NCBI GenBank assembly: GCA_002162075.1
Contig: CP021423.1
Span: forward strand, 2,232,001-2,296,000
Length of the DNA stretch: 64,000 nt
DNA from: Armatimonadetes bacterium Uphvl-Ar1
GTDB lineage: Bacteria; Armatimonadota; Fimbriimonadia; Fimbriimonadales; Fimbriimonadaceae
Direction of reading: 5' to 3'
Shown in pieces: positions 26,827-35,269 of the stretch. Position numbers and translations under genes: made by a program. Numbering within the stretch: the first letter of the stretch is position 1; the number at the start of each line of letters is the position of its first letter. The notes under the pieces are model-generated. The model did no database searches. It saw nothing but the letters and a program-made list of their open reading frames with translations, and was not told the DNA's origin.

Positions 26827-28707
26827 TTAAGGTGCAAGCCCCAACCACTCATTCCAACTCGTGTCCTGAGCCAGCTTCATCCGTTCATAATCCGTCCGGA
26901 ACGTCGCATAGGTCGAAGTATCAGAAAAGTCTATGGACAGACCATGACTGTTCGGCGATTCCGCGTTACTGTATTCATAAACCACCGCCTGGGCGATTGC
27001 CGTCCGAACATTGCTCGCTGCCGTCCTGACCGATTGAGGAATCGTCAAATCTCCTTCCAATCGGAAACACACGTCAACAATGTCTCGATAGACCCGCGTT
27101 GAAGCCGGAGAATAGCTCTGAGCGGTGTTTCGAATTGTCTGAATCTGCCCCGCAATCGCCAGCCGATGCGTAATCAACTGATCCGCCAACGCCGAAAGCG
27201 ACGTGGCGACGTTATTCAACTGACTCGAAGACACAACGCTCTGCGTGATTTTCCTAAATTGATAAAGATTCCCTGGCTGAGCTTGTTCCTGCATTCCGTC
27301 CACAAATGCCCGCGCCAAGTTCAAACTCGATGCGTTCGGATTATCTCGGAATTCGTCGAAAATCAAGTGATACGGATACCCTTCTCCCGGAGGGCTCTCT
27401 TCGCTCCCGACTACATAATCTGCAAATCCACGGACTTCGTACGCCACCTCCATCATCTGCATCAAACTCGCATCCCAAGCAATGATGTCAAAGTGATTCC
27501 CCGCCAACGCCGCATCGGTTTCCCAACTCTTAATGGAGGTCCCGTACTGATCATCATAACTAAACGCTCGAGTGGTGAGACCCTCCGTGCTCCGTTTCCA
27601 ACCGTTGCCGTGATTCCAAAGAATCAAAACGTACCGATCTGCGGGATAATTCTCCTTGCCCCACTCGATGAAATCCGCTAGCGTCTGAGTGCTCCCCATG
27701 TCCAGGGCATTTCCATTCGCATCGCGAATGTTGTTCTGAACGAGCTCGCTCGCAATTGCTGAAGTCGTGTCTGGCTTCACCAAGTACCGCCGCACACCAT
27801 CAAAACTAGACCCGCCAAAAGCCGATTTTGATTGCTTCCACTGAACCACAAACCGCACATCCGGGTTCCCAGCGACCTGCTCCATCTGGTTCACATTGAG
27901 CGTACTAAACGAAAACAAATCATTGGCCGCATTCAAATAAACCAGAACTGTCCACTTACCCTGCGTCGTCGTCCGCTGAGTGACATCAACAACTGCTGAC
28001 TTGGACAAGCTGTGCGCGGTAGAAGCAGCCCTCACTTCTCCTGACCCAACCGTGGTCGCCGTGAATTGTCCCGTCGTCGCACCGACCGTCCCAATTCCTC
28101 CAACCACCGACCACCTCAAATCACCGACCGGTAAGAAAACCGCCTGACCACCGTTCAGTCCGGTGCTCACGAATTGAGTAATGGATTGCTCCTTGACCGA
28201 ACCAGATCCTGGCACAACTTTCAATTCGGTAGGCGCAATCCCATATCGTGAAGTCGCGGTAAACGTCGTTCCCGCCGTTCCCCCCGAACACAGATCAACG
28301 ACCTGAGTCAATTCCCCAATTGCCCCTCCTGCCGCATTCGCCTGGTTATAGATCGTCGCCTTCAAAACATGAACCCCCGCGGCCAAATTCGTCAACGTCA
28401 CATCACTCGACAAAGTCCCGTTTCGGTTCACCGAATCTGATCGCAGAACAAACCCGTCCGCATCAATGATTTGAATAACCTGGCTCGCATTTGCCGGGGC
28501 GCTTCCCCAAAGGGTTTGATAACTCACATTCCCCAATCCTGTCGCGACCGAGCACTGACCGGGCGCCCGATTCGAAGAATCCCCTGAAACTCCACCCCCT
28601 CCCCCTCCACAACCCAACAGAATTCCAATCCCCGCCACCAAGAGGCCGTTCAGCAGTCCTCGACTCCAAGAAAATGATTTCACCTCTAAGCTGACGATTA
28701 TTCCCAT
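26827..28707 (-). CDS. Clostripain-like (C11) peptidase homologue, lipoprotein, catalytic Cys replaced by Ser
   Basis: A 626-residue lipoprotein (lipobox LLGC, Cys 33) with a Gly-rich linker, beta domains at about 45-240 (an Ig/Big-like unit around 160-240), and a C11 peptidase domain from about 250. The fold signatures are clear: WTVLVYLNAANDL, DRYVLILWNHGNGW with the catalytic His at 366, and FDIIAWDASLMQMMEVAYEV. In clostripain-type enzymes the last motif is DACLM with the nucleophilic Cys; here position 414 is Ser (codon AGT). The protein may be an inactive peptidase-like binder or use Ser. Start ATG 28707 preferred over TTG 28710. Divergent from the GGDEF gene. Confidence 0.85.
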   Translation of the reverse strand: MGIIVSLEVKSFSWSRGLLNGLLVAGIGILLGCGGGGGGVSGDSSNRAPGQCSVATGLGNVSYQTLWGSAPANASQVIQIIDADGFVLRSDSVNRNGTLSSDVTLTNLAAGVHVLKATIYNQANAAGGAIGELTQVVDLCSGGTAGTTFTATSRYGIAPTELKVVPGSGSVKEQSITQFVSTGLNGGQAVFLPVGDLRWSVVGGIGTVGATTGQFTATTVGSGEVRAASTAHSLSKSAVVDVTQRTTTQGKWTVLVYLNAANDLFSFSTLNVNQMEQVAGNPDVRFVVQWKQSKSAFGGSSFDGVRRYLVKPDTTSAIASELVQNNIRDANGNALDMGSTQTLADFIEWGKENYPADRYVLILWNHGNGWKRSTEGLTTRAFSYDDQYGTSIKSWETDAALAGNHFDIIAWDASLMQMMEVAYEVRGFADYVVGSEESPPGEGYPYHLIFDEFRDNPNASSLNLARAFVDGMQEQAQPGNLYQFRKITQSVVSSSQLNNVATSLSALADQLITHRLAIAGQIQTIRNTAQSYSPASTRVYRDIVDVCFRLEGDLTIPQSVRTAASNVRTAIAQAVVYEYSNAESPNSHGLSIDFSDTSTYATFRTDYERMKLAQDTSWNEWLGLAP

Positions 28708-28775
28708 CAAATCGTTCTAAAAACTGCTCCCAAACCACTAAGAACCGGGCTTCCTTCCGCCAATAATTCCAGAGA

Positions 28776-29846
28776 ATGGAATCGGTACCTCCCTCTCTCA
28801 TAAATCATATTATCGAGTGGCGAAAACTCCCTTTCGATTCGCCTGAAGAGGAAGAGTTCCGCCTGGCCATCACGTCGCGCATCAACCAACTCGAATCCGC
28901 CGAACGAGAATCTCTCGTCCTCAAGCGCATCGGTACGGCATTCAAGCTCCATCACACCACCGCACCAACCTCTCTTCATGCGGCTCACAGCATTCGCGGA
29001 GCCCTCGACCTCCTTGCTGTTCGGGTCTGGCTCAACATCAACGGCAAACTCACCAACGTCGCCACCGCCCAGGAACGCCCTGGTCGAACCAACATCCCAC
29101 TCAGCCAAACCCCCGCTAATGCCACAACCGTCGCCACCTGGGAAATTTGGGACACATGCCTCCGCGCTCTCCTACCCCTCCAAGTTGATCAAGACAAACT
29201 CGGCTTCATTGAGCTCTTTGGCCCCCGCGAGCGCGACCGGTTTCTCCACGAACGCGATCTCCACATCACCATCGCCGAACAACTTTCTCTCGTCATCCGC
29301 TCGGCTCAGCTCTTCGAAAACGTCGAAACCCTCGCCACAACCGATCCCCTCACCGGGCTGAGCAACCACCGAACCCTTCAGGATTTCCTCGCTGAACAGT
29401 GCGATGAAGTCCGCCGTCATCGCTCCCGTGTCGGAGTCGTCATGGTGGACGTAGATCACTTTCGACTCTTCAACGAAACCTATGGACACGATGCCGGAGA
29501 CGATGTTCTCATTCGAGTTGGAAAAGCCCTCCAAAAAGCAGTCGGCGAAAAAGGCCTTGCCGCCAGATATGGTGGCGAAGAATTCACCCTCATCCTCCCC
29601 GGTGCCGATGAGCAAACTACCGAAATCATCGCCTTATCCGCCCTCGACCATATTCGTCACGTCGTTTTCACTGCCCCAAACGGCGAACAAAAACCGATCA
29701 CTGCATCAATGGGCTACGCTTGCGGCCCCACCCACGGCACCCACCCCGAACGGATTCTGAAAATCGCCGACCAAGCTCTGTATGCATCCAAACATAACGG
29801 TCGTAACCAAGTCTCCAGCCCGGATCGAATCCCCAAAGCAGCTTAA
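28776..29846 (+). CDS. Diguanylate cyclase with GAF-like domain
   Basis: A 356-residue cytoplasmic protein. Residues about 45-180 look like a GAF sensory domain, and about 185-350 form a GGDEF domain: DPLTGLSNHRTL (190-201), DVDHFRLFNETYGHDAGD (225-242) and the active-site GGEEF (266-270). It should make c-di-GMP from GTP. The usual product-inhibition I-site RxxD, five residues before GGEEF, is absent (GEKG instead), so feedback inhibition is not expected. No membrane segment. In this window it is the only clear second-messenger enzyme, and a type IV pilus apparatus encoded further along is a plausible target of c-di-GMP (inference). Confidence 0.92.
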   Translation: MESVPPSLINHIIEWRKLPFDSPEEEEFRLAITSRINQLESAERESLVLKRIGTAFKLHHTTAPTSLHAAHSIRGALDLLAVRVWLNINGKLTNVATAQERPGRTNIPLSQTPANATTVATWEIWDTCLRALLPLQVDQDKLGFIELFGPRERDRFLHERDLHITIAEQLSLVIRSAQLFENVETLATTDPLTGLSNHRTLQDFLAEQCDEVRRHRSRVGVVMVDVDHFRLFNETYGHDAGDDVLIRVGKALQKAVGEKGLAARYGGEEFTLILPGADEQTTEIIALSALDHIRHVVFTAPNGEQKPITASMGYACGPTHGTHPERILKIADQALYASKHNGRNQVSSPDRIPKAA

Positions 29847-29902
29847 TCCCGATGATTTCTCAGCCCAAAGGACCCCAATTCCCCGCCGAAACTCCCCGGA
29901 CC

Positions 29903-29932
29903 TTGCCCCGACTTCAAAACCCCTGCCATAAT
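29903..29932 (+). promoter_or_regulatory. Putative promoter of rplU-rpmA
   Basis: TTGCCC at 29903-29908 and CATAAT at 29927-29932, 18 bases apart, about 50 bases upstream of the rplU start. A strong GGAGG-type ribosome binding site (CTCGGAGGAAATTGGATC) precedes the ATG at 29986. Confidence 0.5.
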
Positions 29933-29985
29933 TCCTGTTCGCGACTTCACGTCTGAGGAGAATTGACCTCGGAGGAAATTGGATC

Positions 29986-30303
29986 ATGTACGCAATTGTC
30001 AAAACGGGTGGAAAACAGTATCGAGCTGCAAAAGACGAAACCATCATCGTCGAAAAGCTCGAAGGCGAAGCCGGCGATGCCGTCGAGCTGAGCGAAGTAG
30101 TTATGGTCTGCAATGGTGACAAAGTCTCCATCGGCAGCCCATTCGTCAAAGGCGCAACTGTCAAGGCAACCATCGTTCGCCAAGGCAAAGCCAAGAAAAT
30201 CAACGCTTTCAACTATAAGGCCAAGAAGAATCAGCGCAAGCGCTGGGGCCACCGACAACCTCAAACCATCCTTCGTATCACCGAAGTCGCAGCAGGTAAG
30301 TAA
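29986..30303 (+). CDS. rplU: 50S ribosomal protein bL21
   Basis: A 105-residue L21, a primary 23S rRNA binding protein. The family signature is complete: [40 protein letters not shown] and the RNA-binding [20 protein letters not shown] with [10 protein letters not shown]. It starts behind a near-consensus Shine-Dalgarno sequence (CGGAGGAA), as expected for a highly expressed gene. It is followed four bases later by rpmA, the usual rplU-rpmA pair. The obg gene that often completes this operon is not present here. Confidence 0.97.
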   Translation: MYAIVKTGGKQYRAAKDETIIVEKLEGEAGDAVELSEVVMVCNGDKVSIGSPFVKGATVKATIVRQGKAKKINAFNYKAKKNQRKRWGHRQPQTILRITEVAAGK

Positions 30304-30306
30304 TCA

Positions 30307-30570
30307 ATGGCACATAAGAAAGGGCAAGGCTCATCCAAAAACGGTCGCGATAGCAACTCCAACCGCCTCGGCGTCAAGCGGTTCGGCGGCGAAGTCGTCA
30401 AACCCGGCATGATCATCGTTCGACAACGCGGCACCAAGTTCCACCCCGGCGCAAACGTCGGCATCGGCAACGACCACACCATCTTCGCCAAAATCGATGG
30501 TCAAGTCAAGTTCGAAGGCCCCAAGAACAAACGCCGCATCAGCGTCTACGCTGAGCAAGTGTCAGCTTAA
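30307..30570 (+). CDS. rpmA: 50S ribosomal protein bL27
   Basis: An 87-residue L27, whose N-terminus reaches the peptidyl-transferase centre. It reads [20 protein letters not shown] and [20 protein letters not shown], with [20 protein letters not shown], all standard. The protein starts directly with the AHKKG sequence, so it needs no N-terminal protease processing of the Firmicutes kind. Cotranscribed with rplU (four-base gap) and followed by a strong terminator. Confidence 0.97.
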   Translation: MAHKKGQGSSKNGRDSNSNRLGVKRFGGEVVKPGMIIVRQRGTKFHPGANVGIGNDHTIFAKIDGQVKFEGPKNKRRISVYAEQVSA

Positions 30571-30590
30571 AAACGCTAAACCACTACCGC

Positions 30591-30621
30591 GCCCCCAAAA
30601 TTAGTTTTTGGGGGCATTTTT
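30591..30621 (+). terminator. Rho-independent terminator of rplU-rpmA
   Basis: GCCCCCAAAA (30591-30600), loop TTAGT, TTTTGGGGGC (30606-30615), then ATTTTTG. A perfect 10-base stem. Confidence 0.92.
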
Positions 30622-30623
30622 GT

Positions 30624-31190
30624 TCATAATTTTTTAACTTTCCGAATCGTATAAATTGCACGATGAATTTCCAAGTCTAGAGTTTCGTTCATAAAAGAAT
30701 CGTTGATTTGTGGCGCTCTAGATTCGAGCCTATCCAAGAGTGCTTCCAAAATTTCAAGAAAAAGTCGTAACTGGTATGTCGACAAAATACTAATCAGGTT
30801 AGTTAATCTGCTTTGCCATTCTAGATGGCCCGGCCACGTTAAGTCGCGAGTCAATTCTGGATCATGGCTTTTCGGAACCGAAAGCTCCTGGAGTAGGCAA
30901 TCCCCCCAGGCTAAATCAACCCATACTTCGCAGTCAATAAGTCGAGCACATTGGTAACAAAAACATCCAATAATTCGGTACATAGCGTACTTCTCACATC
31001 CTATAATGAGCCAGTATTCAATGCCCGAAGCTTTCACAGAACTCAGTTGCATAATTCTCTCTGCAACACCAGGATCATTATCAACTGCCCCACTTCTGTA
31101 CCACTCCATGACACTTTCAGGAATATCGGGCCAAGCAGACCACAATCGTAAAACTTCCTCTGTAAAAGTCTCCGATCGACTGCCATCCAT
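30624..31190 (-). CDS. Hypothetical protein, 188 aa
   Basis: No family recognised. The product is soluble and helical, without signal peptide or membrane segment, and rich in Trp and Cys (GCEKYAMYRIIGCFCYQCAR, LRLWSAWPDIPESVMEWY). Its ATG overlaps the stop of kdsD (TAATG), so it is at least positioned as the last gene of the arginase-kdsD operon. Base composition is visibly more A/T-rich than its neighbours, which hints at recent acquisition, and the size and single-gene insertion would suit an immunity or defence-related gene. That is speculation. It ends three bases from the rpmA terminator on the other strand. Confidence 0.6.
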   Translation of the reverse strand: MDGSRSETFTEEVLRLWSAWPDIPESVMEWYRSGAVDNDPGVAERIMQLSSVKASGIEYWLIIGCEKYAMYRIIGCFCYQCARLIDCEVWVDLAWGDCLLQELSVPKSHDPELTRDLTWPGHLEWQSRLTNLISILSTYQLRLFLEILEALLDRLESRAPQINDSFMNETLDLEIHRAIYTIRKVKKL

Positions 31191-32149
31191 TACACAATCC
31201 CACTCCGCAGCAAATCCTTCAAAACCAATAACCCCACCACCCGACCATCCGCCACAACTGGCATCTCCCCAATCTTCGCCGGATAATTCTGAAACGCCTC
31301 AAGCGCATCAATCGCCAACAACCCCGGCTCACAAGTTGGACCGCCCGAACTCATCAACTCGCGAGCTGTCCCCGCCATCACCGAATGTCCATCCACAATC
31401 CACCGCCGCAAGTCCCCGTCCGAAACAAACCCCAACAGCTCACCCGACTCTCCCACAACACAAGCCCCGCCCGCTCCTGCCGATGTGATCACCCGCATCA
31501 ACTCCACAACTGAAGTCTCAAGCCCAACCACCGCCAAGTCCTCACCCTGACGCATCACATCGCCCACCGTCAGCAAGAGTCGCCGACCCAAAGCCCCCGC
31601 CGGATGGAACTTCGCAAAGTCCTCACTCGTGAACTTGCGTTCTTCCATAACCGCCACCGCGAGCGCGTCGCTCATCGCCAGCATCATCGTCGTCGAAGTC
31701 GTTGGCGCCAAGTTATTCGGACAAGCCTCACGCTCCACCCCAACATTCAAGACCAGATCCGCCGCTCGTCCTGCCGAACTTCCCGGCCGACCCGTCATCA
31801 CCGCACTGCGTGCTCCGATCTGCCGGAAACTTGGAAAAAGCCGAACAACTTCGTCGGTCTCTCCCGAATACGTATAAGCAAGAACGACATCATGCTCCGT
31901 CACCATCCCCAGGTCGCCATGAACCGCCTCCGCCGCATGCAAAAAGAACGAAGGCGTCCCCGTACTCGCGAACGTCGCCGCCGCTTTCGCTGCAATATGG
32001 CCACTCTTCCCAATCCCGCAAGTCACAAGTCGCCCCCGACATCCCAAAATCCACTCCATCATCAAGTTGAACTCACGCTCCACCGCCGAAGCCTTCGCGA
32101 TCAACGCCTCCCCTTCTTCCCGCAAAACGCGACCAATTGCCTCACTCAT
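31190..32149 (-). CDS. kdsD: D-arabinose 5-phosphate isomerase (KdsD/KpsF/GutQ family)
   Basis: Interconverts ribulose 5-phosphate and arabinose 5-phosphate, the first step towards Kdo of lipopolysaccharide. The start at 32149 (MSEAIGRVLREEGEALIAKA) overlaps the arginase stop (ATGA); the frame extending to 32197 is an overlap artefact. Length 319, typical. The N-terminal SIS domain shows VTCGIGKSGHIAAKAAATFA, TGTPSFFLHAAEAVHGDLGM, YTYSGETDEV, the active-site His in the AVHGD loop, and LAPTTSTTMMLAMSDALAVA. The C-terminal half holds two CBS domains (TVGDVMRQGEDL, SDGDLRRWI, GLLVLKDLL). Supports a lipopolysaccharide-bearing outer membrane. No other kds genes are nearby. Confidence 0.94.
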   Translation of the reverse strand: MSEAIGRVLREEGEALIAKASAVEREFNLMMEWILGCRGRLVTCGIGKSGHIAAKAAATFASTGTPSFFLHAAEAVHGDLGMVTEHDVVLAYTYSGETDEVVRLFPSFRQIGARSAVMTGRPGSSAGRAADLVLNVGVEREACPNNLAPTTSTTMMLAMSDALAVAVMEERKFTSEDFAKFHPAGALGRRLLLTVGDVMRQGEDLAVVGLETSVVELMRVITSAGAGGACVVGESGELLGFVSDGDLRRWIVDGHSVMAGTARELMSSGGPTCEPGLLAIDALEAFQNYPAKIGEMPVVADGRVVGLLVLKDLLRSGIV

Positions 32150-33126
32150 CTCCCTCGAACCCCCATTGTTCGCTTGCCAAAAAGCGATGCGATCCACTCC
32201 ACCGCCGCAATCGCCGTGTTGGAACCAATATCCTCCATGGGGTTCACTTCCACCAAATCAACTCCCAACAACTGATAGTCAGAGCTCGTCCGAGTGACCA
32301 TTTGGTAAAGCATCTCCGCGAGCAAATGCCCCTCCCGATAGGTCAAACCACCCCGAACCGCCGTACCGGTTCCCGGTGCCAAGACCGGATCAAGCGAATC
32401 AACATCAAAGCTCAACCACAGCTTCTTCGCCCCCGATTTTCTCAACCAATCATCAATCTCCTTGAGAACCGCTGGAATTCCCAAATGATCAACTTCTTGC
32501 ATCGTCCAAGCCGTTTCAAGCCCCAGTTCGCCGTAATGCTGAATCTCCCCCGCGTCAACATCTCGCAAGCCCAACCACCCAATTCGATCGCTCCGCAATC
32601 CCTCTGCCGGTACAACCTCCTTCAAAATTCGATCCCAAACAACTTCCGCCCCCGAATCCCGAACCGGGGATCCGGACGGCAACCTCAGCAGCCCGGCAAC
32701 TGGCATCCCATGAAAGTTTCCGCTCCCACTCGTGCCCGGAGTATTCAAATCCATATGCGCGTCAATCCACAAAACCGCCACATCATCTCGACCCGCCGCC
32801 CGCAATGCCCCACTCACCGAGCCAAACGACAAACTGTGGTCTCCACCCAAAACCACTGGCACCGCCCCCCGCCGCACCGATTCCTCCGTCGCCGCCGCGA
32901 GTTTGAGGTAACAATCGACCGCAGCTTCCATCTTCGACTCATAATCCACCGGCAACTCAAAATCAAGCTCTACAACATCCCCCATCGGAGTGACTTCATA
33001 TCCCAAATCAACGAGCGTTTTGCGAATCTGCTTGAGCCGCAAAGCACCCGGCCCAAGCCGACTACCATAGATCCTCCCGCAAAAGTCAAAGGGAACACCC
33101 CAAATTTCAATCGGCAAATTCTTCAC
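32146..33126 (-). CDS. rocF: Arginase
   Basis: A 326-residue ureohydrolase of the arginase subgroup, hydrolysing L-arginine to ornithine and urea with two Mn2+. Metal ligands are visible in VVLGGDHSLSFGSV, WIDAHMDLNTPGTSGSGNFH and SFDVDSLDPVLAPGTGT. The DLNTP-T-S-SGN-HGMP stretch is diagnostic for arginase rather than agmatinase. A Glu near the C-terminus (DLVEVNPMED) is also conserved. Read divergently from pdxT, 80 bases apart, and translationally coupled to kdsD downstream. No other arginine-metabolism gene is near. Confidence 0.93.
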   Translation of the reverse strand: MKNLPIEIWGVPFDFCGRIYGSRLGPGALRLKQIRKTLVDLGYEVTPMGDVVELDFELPVDYESKMEAAVDCYLKLAAATEESVRRGAVPVVLGGDHSLSFGSVSGALRAAGRDDVAVLWIDAHMDLNTPGTSGSGNFHGMPVAGLLRLPSGSPVRDSGAEVVWDRILKEVVPAEGLRSDRIGWLGLRDVDAGEIQHYGELGLETAWTMQEVDHLGIPAVLKEIDDWLRKSGAKKLWLSFDVDSLDPVLAPGTGTAVRGGLTYREGHLLAEMLYQMVTRTSSDYQLLGVDLVEVNPMEDIGSNTAIAAVEWIASLFGKRTMGVRGR

Positions 33127-33205
33127 CTCCCCATTCTACTAGCCCCAACTCGCTCAAAAGCCTCAAGACCTCAACCTCACACCCCCGTACACTCTCAGAA
33201 ATTCT

Positions 33206-33778
33206 ATGGCACCCCAAGTCGGCGTTCTTGCCATCCAAGGCAGTTTCCAAAAGCATATTGAGTCCCTTATCCGCGCTGGGCACCCCGCCGACCAAATCTA
33301 TGAAGTCCGGACTCCCAAAGACCTTTCTCAAGTAGACCGCTTGATCATTCCCGGCGGAGAATCAACAACCGTCGGACTTCTGATGCAACACACCGGTCTC
33401 GATCAAACTATTGTCGAGCGCGCCCACCAAGGAATGCCGATCTGGGGAACGTGCATGGGGATGATCATGCTCGCCCGCACGGTCGAAAACCGCGAGCAAT
33501 TTTCCCTCAACCTTCTCAACATCACCGTCCGCCGGAACGCTTTCGGAGCCCAAGTCCACAGCTTCGAGACGAAACTCGCCGTCGTCGGCTTAGTTGACCC
33601 AATTGAAGCCGTTTTCATCCGCGCTCCCATCGTCACCGAACACGGCCCCGAAGTCCAGGTACTTTCCACGTTCAATGACCAAATTGTCGCCGTGCAACAC
33701 AACAAAATCCTTGGTACCAGCTTCCATCCCGAGCTGACAACCGACACTCAACTCCACCGATATTTCCTCAATCTCTAA
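33206..33778 (+). CDS. pdxT: Pyridoxal 5'-phosphate synthase glutaminase subunit PdxT
   Basis: A 190-residue class I glutamine amidotransferase that supplies ammonia to PdxS for vitamin B6 synthesis. Motifs: IPGGESTTVGLLM, the nucleophile Cys in PIWGTCMGMIMLA, NAFGAQVHSFE, and the catalytic His/Glu in GTSFHPELT. The usual GTCAG is GTCMG here. pdxS is not adjacent, which is unusual, because the two genes are commonly paired; it must be elsewhere. Monocistronic, flanked by arginase and ribD genes on the other strand. Confidence 0.95.
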   Translation: MAPQVGVLAIQGSFQKHIESLIRAGHPADQIYEVRTPKDLSQVDRLIIPGGESTTVGLLMQHTGLDQTIVERAHQGMPIWGTCMGMIMLARTVENREQFSLNLLNITVRRNAFGAQVHSFETKLAVVGLVDPIEAVFIRAPIVTEHGPEVQVLSTFNDQIVAVQHNKILGTSFHPELTTDTQLHRYFLNL

Positions 33779-33838
33779 AATTCAAGTGCCCGGCTCCGAG
33801 GGCGCGGAAACCGGGCTATTGGGGTTTTGGGAGAAAGA

Positions 33839-33862
33839 AAAACCTTCTTACATTCAGTAAGA
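33839..33862 (-). terminator. Possible terminator of ribD operon
   Basis: Plus-strand TCTTAC (33846-33851), ATTCA, GTAAGA (33857-33862); on the minus strand the stem is followed by AGGTTTTTC. Short six-base stem, so only moderately convincing. Confidence 0.45.
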
Positions 33863-33900
33863 CTCTTCCCCCATCCTCATGTTCCCGGGTCCCAAAAATC

Positions 33901-34866
33901 TTAAAGTTGATAAGTCCGCCGCTCGGTAGTTCCGAACATCGTTCGATCAATTAGTTTCAACCCGTCCAGACCACCCCAGCCCCCATCCCATACTAATCCT
34001 TCTCCAAACTCCATGTCACCAACATAAAGCACCAACTCATTTCCAACCCCCAAAGTCAAAAACCGCCGCAATGTGTCCGCTCCGCCTTCCACCAAAACGC
34101 CGCGAACTCCTCGCTCATCCAAAATTTTCAATATCCCATCCGGACTCAAATTCGCCCCGTGAAATTGATCTAACCAGAGTGTCTCAGCGGAATCATCAAA
34201 CACTCGCTCCTGGCCCGTCAACCGGTGCCAAGGGTCAACAATGACTCGGAGCGGCTGATTCACCACACCCGGAATTCGCGCTGTCAATCGGGGATTGTCC
34301 GCCAAAACCGTTCCTCGCCCGACCAAAACGCTCCCCCGCTCCGCCCGTAATCGATGAGCGTCCAGCCGCGCTTCTTCCGAGCTAATCCACTGGCTGGTCC
34401 CGTCGGGTCTTGCCAAAAATCCATCCCTGGTGATCGCTGCCTTCAAAGTGACATAAGGCTTCTTGAACTCCACCGAGTACAAGAACTGGTGATTCATTGC
34501 CCTAGCTTCTTCCTCAAGTACCCCGGTATCAACTTCAATCCCCGCTGCCAAAAGCGCCCCCGCACCTCCCCTTGCCTTCTCAAATGGATCGCGAACGGCA
34601 AAAACCACCCGACTCACCCCCGCCTCAATCAATGCCACAGAACAAGGGCCAGTCCGCCCCGTATGATTGCACGGTTCCAAAGTGACATAAGCAGTTGCCC
34701 CCCTCGCAGAATCACATTGGGATAATGCGACAACTTCTGCATGTGGTCCCCCTGCATGGTCATGAAATCCCTCCCCAATCACGACCCCGTCACGAACTAA
34801 AACACACCCAACCCTGGGATTCGGTGCCGGAAATCCCCCTCGCGCTAGCTCAATCGCCCGCGCCAT
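33901..34866 (-). CDS. ribD: Bifunctional riboflavin biosynthesis deaminase/reductase RibD
   Basis: Two steps of riboflavin synthesis: deamination of the pyrimidine from GTP cyclohydrolase II, then reduction of the ribosyl group by NADPH. Residues 1 to about 145 are the CMP/dCMP-type deaminase: PNPRVGCVLV, zinc His/Glu in GGPHAEVVAL and Cys pair in TLEPCNHTGRTGPC. About 145-321 is the reductase: KPYVTLKAAITRDGFLA, SQWISS, VGRGTVLADNPRLTAR and LVEGGADTLRRF. The ATG at 34866 gives MARAIELARGG; no earlier start codon is available, so the N-terminus is a few residues shorter than usual. ribE/BA/H are not nearby. The preceding gene ends 10 bases upstream. Confidence 0.95.
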   Translation of the reverse strand: MARAIELARGGFPAPNPRVGCVLVRDGVVIGEGFHDHAGGPHAEVVALSQCDSARGATAYVTLEPCNHTGRTGPCSVALIEAGVSRVVFAVRDPFEKARGGAGALLAAGIEVDTGVLEEEARAMNHQFLYSVEFKKPYVTLKAAITRDGFLARPDGTSQWISSEEARLDAHRLRAERGSVLVGRGTVLADNPRLTARIPGVVNQPLRVIVDPWHRLTGQERVFDDSAETLWLDQFHGANLSPDGILKILDERGVRGVLVEGGADTLRRFLTLGVGNELVLYVGDMEFGEGLVWDGGWGGLDGLKLIDRTMFGTTERRTYQL

Positions 34867-34876
34867 AAACTGGATA

Positions 34877-35269
34877 TCAGCTTCGCGGGACGTCGTCTTC
34901 CTCCGGCCAATCCTCGGGGTTTACAGGAAGATCAGCTTTCAAACCATCACTCTCTTCCCGCTGATCCTTCAAACTAAAATCTTGCTCCTTATGATCAGTC
35001 AAACTCCCCTCTACAAACGTCTTCATATTCCGTTCAGCTTCTTCCTTGAGGTTCCGCGTCGTCTGCCGCAAAACCAAAAGTGCGCAGACAATCGCGGTGA
35101 TCATCACTGCAAAAATCGTGAGGGTATAGGTTCCAAATTGCAACGCATAAACCGCCAATTCTCGCTCGCTTGACCCCTTGGGCGGTTGCCGCTGCATCAT
35201 GAACGGAATCCCGCACAACAACGCCACCCCAAATATCATCAACCCAGTCGTAAAAGTTTTTAGACGCAT
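34877..35269 (-). CDS. Two-TM membrane protein, 130 aa
   Basis: Start at 35269 (MRLKTFTTGLMIFGVALLCG), which overlaps the rpe stop by ten bases; the longer frame to 35359 would bury rpe's end. Two membrane segments (about 8-24 and 46-69) are separated by a short loop (MMQRQPPKGSSERELAVYAL). They are followed by an acidic, charged C-terminal tail (RNLKEEAERNMKTFVEGSLT, NPEDWPEEDDVPRS). No family is recognised. It lies between rpe and ribD and could be cotranscribed with the kinase-like gene upstream; the function is unknown. Confidence 0.65.
   Translation of the reverse strand: MRLKTFTTGLMIFGVALLCGIPFMMQRQPPKGSSERELAVYALQFGTYTLTIFAVMITAIVCALLVLRQTTRNLKEEAERNMKTFVEGSLTDHKEQDFSLKDQREESDGLKADLPVNPEDWPEEDDVPRS

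Noticed and set aside
32137-33261. 374-codon plus-strand open frame
   Set aside because: Mirror of the arginase gene, which has full metal motifs.
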